From Nocardioides antri (GTDB taxonomy: Bacteria > Actinomycetota > Actinomycetes > Propionibacteriales > Nocardioidaceae), in NCBI RefSeq assembly GCF_008373765.1, contig NZ_VUJW01000010.1, forward strand, positions 124,001-188,000: a DNA stretch of 64,000 bases, read 5' to 3'. Positions 60,307 through 64,000 of this stretch are shown piece after piece. Numbering within the stretch: the stretch's first letter is position 1; every line of letters starts with the position of its first letter. The translations under genes were made by a program, and so were the position numbers. Below the pieces are notes generated by a model. The model was not told the DNA's origin. It saw only the letters and a program-made list of their open reading frames with translations, and ran no database searches.

Positions 60307-61608
60307 CTACAGCAGGCCCTGCGCCTTGAGGGCGAGGTAGTGGTCGGCCAGGGCGGGCGGGAGCCGCTCGGCATCGGCGTCGACGACGTGCACGCCGAGC
60401 CGGTGCAGCACCTCGGAGGTCCACTCGCGGCGCCGGAGCTCCTGCTCGGCGGCCGCGGCGTCGTACACCCCGTCGACGGTCTCGCGGTCCTCCGCCAGCC
60501 TGTTGAGCTCGGGGTCGCGGACGGAGGCGAGGACCACCCGGTGGTGGCGGGTCAGGGCCGGGAGGACGGGCAGGAGGCCCTGCTGGACGGCCGAGGGCTC
60601 CACCGGCGTCAGGAGCACGACGAGCGCCCGCTGCTTGCCGAAGCCCTGCACCGCACCGGCGAGCGTGTCCCAGTCGGCCTCGGCGATGACCGGCTCGAGA
60701 TCGGCCATCGACTCCTGCAGGCGGGCGGCGATGTCGCGCGCGCCGGCGGCGCGGAGCCGGGCCCGCACCCGCCGGTCGCCGGCGACGAAGTCGACCCGGT
60801 CGCCGGCGCGGGACGCGAGGGCGGCGAGCAGCAGCGCGGCGTCCATCGCCGCGTCGAGCCGGGGCACGCCGTCGGCGCCGCCGACCCGCGCGGCCGCGGT
60901 GCGCGAGGTGTCGAGGACGAGCACCACCCGTCGATCGCGCTCGGGCTGCCAGGTGCGGACGACCACGTGCGGGGTGCGGGCGGATGCGCGCCAGTCGATC
61001 GACCGGACGTCGTCGCCCCGGACGTACTCGCGGAGCGAGTCGAACTCGGTGCCGGCGCCGCGGATCCGCACGGCCGAGCGGCCGTCCAGCTCGCGGAGCT
61101 GCGCGAGCCGCGACGGGAGGTGCTTGCGCGACTCGAACGGAGGGAGCGACCGGACCGTGCCGGGAAGGTCGTAGGTGTGCTGCTTGGCGGCGAGGTGGAG
61201 CGGCCCCCACGAGCGAACCGTCACGCCGAAGGCCCGCAGGTCGCCGCGCCGCCACGGCCGCAGCGTCGTGCGCACCACCCTCCGGTCGCCCGCGGGCAGC
61301 GTGATCCGGTGCCGGTTGCCGGTCGCGCCGGCGGTCGGCTGCCAGGCGTCGCGGACCTCGAGCCGAAGGGTCCGGCCGCCGTCGTTGGAGACCGTCACCG
61401 CCGACTCGGCCGGATAGCCGAGCCGGACCGTGCCCGGCGACCGGCGGACCAGGCCCGCCGCAGCGGTCGACGGCGCGAGCAGCAGGTCGGCGCCGACGAC
61501 GAGCGCGACCGCGAGCAGCCAGAGCAGGACCGTGCCACCCGACGGCCGCAGCACGACGGCCACGATGCCGAGGAGCACCAGCAGGGGGACCCGCCCCGAA
61601 ACGACCAT
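60307..61608 (-). CDS. DUF58 domain protein with N-terminal membrane helices (cluster 2)
   Basis: A 433-residue protein, longer than the cluster 1 DUF58 because of two N-terminal transmembrane helices (8-22 and 28-46) and a beta-rich domain (about 60-160). The DUF58 core is GAGTEFDSLREYVRGDDVRSIDWRASARTPHVVVRTW, then VVLVLDTSRTAAA. It starts four bases before the stop of MoxR (cluster 2) in the same direction. Confidence 0.88.
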   Translation of the reverse strand: MVVSGRVPLLVLLGIVAVVLRPSGGTVLLWLLAVALVVGADLLLAPSTAAAGLVRRSPGTVRLGYPAESAVTVSNDGGRTLRLEVRDAWQPTAGATGNRHRITLPAGDRRVVRTTLRPWRRGDLRAFGVTVRSWGPLHLAAKQHTYDLPGTVRSLPPFESRKHLPSRLAQLRELDGRSAVRIRGAGTEFDSLREYVRGDDVRSIDWRASARTPHVVVRTWQPERDRRVVLVLDTSRTAAARVGGADGVPRLDAAMDAALLLAALASRAGDRVDFVAGDRRVRARLRAAGARDIAARLQESMADLEPVIAEADWDTLAGAVQGFGKQRALVVLLTPVEPSAVQQGLLPVLPALTRHHRVVLASVRDPELNRLAEDRETVDGVYDAAAAEQELRRREWTSEVLHRLGVHVVDADAERLPPALADHYLALKAQGLL

Positions 61609-61612
61609 GGCG

Positions 61613-62593
61613 CTAGCGGGGGACCGGGACCGAGCCGAGCGCGGACGAGAGGACCTTCGCCACGTCGACCCCCTCCAGCTCCGCCTCCGGCCGCAGCCCG
61701 AGCCGGTGGACGAGGGTGGCGTGGGCGAGCGCCTTGACGTCGTCGGGGGTCACGAAGTCGCGTCCGGAGAGCCACGCCCAGGCACGCGACGCGCGGAGCA
61801 ACGCGGTCGCGCCGCGGGGGCTGACGCCGAGCGACAGCGACGGCGACTCACGGGTGGCCCGCGCGATGTCGACGATGTACGTCGCCACCTCGGGCGACAC
61901 CTGCACGGACTTGACCGCGGCCTGGGCGTCCTGGATGTCCGCGCCGGACGCGACCGCGGTGACGCCCGCGCCGGCGACGTCGCGAGGGTCGAAGCCGTCG
62001 GCGTGGCGGGTCAGGATCGCGATCTCGTCGGTGCGCGGCGGCACCGGGAGGACCACCTTGAGCAGGAACCGGTCGAGCTGCGCCTCCGGGAGCGGGTAGG
62101 TGCCTTCGTACTCGATCGGGTTCTGCGTGGCCGCGACCAGGAACGGGCGGGGAAGCGGCCGGGTGACGCCGTCGGCCGAGACCTGGCCCTCCTCCATCGC
62201 CTCCAGCAGCGCCGACTGCGTCTTCGGGGGCGTCCGGTTGATCTCGTCGGCCAGCAGCAGGTTCGTGAAGACGGGACCCTCCCGGAACGAGAGCCTGCCG
62301 CCCTGGCTGCCCGTGCTGTCGATCACCAGCGAGCCGGTGATGTCACCGGGCATCAGGTCGGGTGTGAACTGCACCCGCCGCGCCTCGACCGCCAGCGACG
62401 CGGCCAACGTGCGCACGAGGAGCGTCTTCGCCGTACCCGGCACGCCCTCCATCAGCACGTGGCCGCTGCAGAGCAGCGCGACGAGCAGGCCCGACACGGC
62501 GGCGTCCTGGCCGACGACGGCCTTGCCGACCTCGTGTCGTACGGCGAGCAACCGCTCCCTCAGGGCGTCGTTGTCTGCTGTGTCGGGGGTCAT
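61613..62593 (-). CDS. MoxR-family AAA+ ATPase (cluster 2)
   Basis: A 326-residue ATPase paralogous to the cluster 1 MoxR: Walker A EGVPGTAKT (49-57), NLLLADEINRTPPKTQSALLEAM with Walker B, ATQNPIEYEGTYPLPEAQLDRF. ATG 62593 overlaps the DUF4350 stop (ATGA, 62590-62593). Distinct from cluster 1 in the Walker A and sensor regions, so an old duplication rather than a recent one. Confidence 0.95.
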   Translation of the reverse strand: MTPDTADNDALRERLLAVRHEVGKAVVGQDAAVSGLLVALLCSGHVLMEGVPGTAKTLLVRTLAASLAVEARRVQFTPDLMPGDITGSLVIDSTGSQGGRLSFREGPVFTNLLLADEINRTPPKTQSALLEAMEEGQVSADGVTRPLPRPFLVAATQNPIEYEGTYPLPEAQLDRFLLKVVLPVPPRTDEIAILTRHADGFDPRDVAGAGVTAVASGADIQDAQAAVKSVQVSPEVATYIVDIARATRESPSLSLGVSPRGATALLRASRAWAWLSGRDFVTPDDVKALAHATLVHRLGLRPEAELEGVDVAKVLSSALGSVPVPR

Positions 62594-63753
62594 CCGCGGC
62601 GTACCTCTCTGTCGAGCTGGGTGAGTTCCTGGGCGAGCCGGACGAGGCCGTCGTCCGTGCTCGGGGCGGGGGCGCGGAGGGCGAGCAGCCCGCCGATCTC
62701 GTCGTCGCGACGGCCGAGGTGGCGGGCCACCGCGCTGATCACCTCGGCCTCGGACGCCCCCCGCCCGAGCCGGAGGCTGTCGGCCAGCCGGCGCCGGGCT
62801 GCCGTCCGCAGCGCCCCGGCGGCGTAGGCGCGGTCGTCGGCGCGACGGTACATCCGGCCGCGGCTGCGGGTCGTCTCGACGGCCCGGACGACGACCGGGA
62901 GCGGCTCGGAGGCGAGCCTGCCGAGGCGCCGGCCGCGCCACCACATCAGCGCGATCACGGCGACGAACGCGAGCCACAGCGACGGCGCCAGCCAGCCGGG
63001 GGCGAAGGTCCACAGGCTGACCGCCTCGTCCTCGGCCGCGTCGTCGTAGGTCGGGAGGTACCAGACGAGCCGGTCGTTCCCGCCCAGCAGCCGGAGCACC
63101 ACCGCGGCGTTGTCGTCCCGCAGCACCTGGTCGTTGCTGAGGGCCTGCCCGGCGCCGAAGTACGTCGTCCCGCCGCCGCCCTCCGCCAGCACGTAGCCGT
63201 CGCCGGCGGGGAAGCACCCGTCCGCGGTGTCGTAGGCGAACGCGCTGTCGACGGTCAGGGAGAGCGCGTCGAAGCGCTCGTCGCCGCAGTCGCCGGACGT
63301 CTCGTCGGAGGCGTACGACGCCTCGACGCCCTTCTCGACCTCCCTCAGCACGTGGTGCGGCGGCTCGACCAGGACGACGTCGGCGCCGCGGGTGTCGCGG
63401 TCGAGACGCTCGACCGTGCTCGGCGCGAGCTGGTCGGCGCCGGTGACGACCACGGTCGTGCCCGGGCCGGCGCCCGCGGCGTGGAGCTCGGCGGCGGAGC
63501 GCGCGATCGTCACGTCGACGCCCTCGTCCCCGAGCACCTGGGCGAGCGCCTGCGCACCCTCGGGGTCGGGGTTCTGCGGGTCGAGCGGGGCGGAGTACTC
63601 CTGGTCCCCGCCGCCCGTCCACACCGCGACGGCCAGCGCCAGTGCCAGGGCCAGGCCGACGACGAACCAGATCCGGTTGCGCCGGAAGAACCCTGCCTCC
63701 GCAGCGGTCGTCGGGTCGTCGGTGGTCGCCGGGGGAGCGGTGTCCGTCGTCAT
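62590..63753 (-). CDS. DUF4350 membrane protein
   Basis: A 387-residue protein with an N-terminal helix (about 29-46), a periplasmic-side DUF4350 domain (50-245) with an FGAG... and GNDRLVWYLP region, a second helix (about 254-270) and a helical cytosolic tail. DUF4350 proteins occur with DUF4129, MoxR and DUF58 in actinobacteria. Its ATG overlaps the preceding gene's stop and its stop overlaps MoxR's ATG. Confidence 0.87.
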   Translation of the reverse strand: MTTDTAPPATTDDPTTAAEAGFFRRNRIWFVVGLALALALAVAVWTGGGDQEYSAPLDPQNPDPEGAQALAQVLGDEGVDVTIARSAAELHAAGAGPGTTVVVTGADQLAPSTVERLDRDTRGADVVLVEPPHHVLREVEKGVEASYASDETSGDCGDERFDALSLTVDSAFAYDTADGCFPAGDGYVLAEGGGGTTYFGAGQALSNDQVLRDDNAAVVLRLLGGNDRLVWYLPTYDDAAEDEAVSLWTFAPGWLAPSLWLAFVAVIALMWWRGRRLGRLASEPLPVVVRAVETTRSRGRMYRRADDRAYAAGALRTAARRRLADSLRLGRGASEAEVISAVARHLGRRDDEIGGLLALRAPAPSTDDGLVRLAQELTQLDREVRRG

Positions 63754-64000
63754 CGGGCCCGCTCCCGGCGGCGGCCGGCGAGCTCGTCGTCGAGCGCCAG
63801 CACGTCGGCAGCCTGCTCGCGGGTCGCCGGGTGGTCGCCGTACAGGACGGAGTCGAAGAGGTCGGCGCTGCGGTCGATGAGGTGCCGCTGCGCCGGGAAC
63901 TCCCGCCCGAGGGATCCGGCGAGCTCGTGGGCGGTCGCCTGCGGGAGGTCCTCGATCCGGCCGCGCTCGACCTGGCGTACGGCGAGCGCCCGGAAGCCGT
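63750..64000 (-). CDS. DUF4129-family protein, C-terminal part
   Basis: Partial: 83 codons within the window, N-terminus beyond base 64000. The C-terminal segment (GFRALAVRQVERGRIEDL, RSADLFDSVLYGDHPATREQAADV, ELAGRRRERAR) matches the DUF4129 protein usually first in the DUF4129-DUF4350-MoxR-DUF58 set. Its stop overlaps the DUF4350 ATG (ATGA, 63750-63753). Confidence 0.8.
   Translation of the reverse strand, partial: GFRALAVRQVERGRIEDLPQATAHELAGSLGREFPAQRHLIDRSADLFDSVLYGDHPATREQAADVLALDDELAGRRRERAR

Noticed and set aside
59119-61737. Plus-strand open frame of about 872 codons over SpoIIM and DUF58 genes
   Set aside because: Overlaps recognised genes on both strands and has no domain; a shadow frame.

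Overview
The window is about 70% GC and almost fully coding, with short gaps, GTG starts, many start/stop overlaps and no insertion sequences, CRISPR arrays, rRNA or prophage. Family content (CysO-type sulfur carrier, SoxR with a [2Fe-2S] cluster, DUF3263, DUF3000, DUF4032, ThrE, an actinobacterial DesA3-like desaturase pair, CIRCE-controlled GroEL2, coproporphyrin-branch heme genes) points to a high-GC actinobacterium, most like Nocardioides and relatives. That placement is inference from gene content. Many starts carry a TANNNT-like -10 box 6-7 nt upstream, the signature of leaderless transcription.

Layout. 1-9.8 kb: carboxylate-amine ligase (cut by the window edge), FUSC-type membrane protein, ferredoxin reductase plus fatty-acid desaturase operon, DUF402 protein, ThrE exporter, and a TetR / Baeyer-Villiger-like monooxygenase / SDR locus with a clear operator. 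9.8-19.6 kb: small membrane protein, ornithine aminotransferase behind a GntR-like palindrome, HrpA helicase, an orphan solute-binding protein, and the DUF3000-RNase D pair. 19.7-24.3 kb: heme genes hemE, cgoX and chdC (with a NYN-domain protein antisense between them), then msrB. 24.3-31.6 kb: two secreted proteins, then a LigD-type polymerase domain, DinB-like protein, LigC-type ligase, DUF4032 kinase-like protein, soxR with its own box, and tRNA-Thr. 31.6-38.6 kb: pdxY, a GMC oxidoreductase / aldehyde dehydrogenase operon with two candidate operators, Hsp20 with a MerR/HspR-like regulator, a DODA-type dioxygenase, ung and a small acetyltransferase. 38.6-47.1 kb: a structured intergenic RNA candidate, a PhaC-like hydrolase, otsA, a NarL/LuxR-type two-component system, DUF3263 and LytR_C proteins, otsB, and an ECF42 sigma factor with its DGPF/YCII partner.

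47.2-53.2 kb: a SAM riboswitch controls a ThrC-like PLP enzyme followed by a CysO-type sulfur carrier and an OsmC protein; then an SGNH hydrolase, an ATP-grasp protein and GroEL with CIRCE operators. A 20-codon scrap of a MobA-like nucleotidyltransferase lies behind the groEL terminator.

53.3-64 kb: two MoxR/DUF58 gene clusters on the minus strand. One has a Bat-like layout (MoxR, DUF58, membrane protein, two VWA proteins, TPR-like protein); the other has DUF4129, DUF4350, MoxR and DUF58. They flank a divergent RDD/SpoIIM pair.

Most interesting point: in the SAM-riboswitch operon, a fold-type II PLP enzyme that normally acts on O-phosphohomoserine is paired with a protein-thiocarboxylate sulfur carrier. 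This parallels CysM/CysO cysteine synthesis and suggests a possible CysO-dependent homocysteine route. Two intergenic nested-hairpin elements and two families of dispersed repeats, one of them inside genes, also deserve a look.
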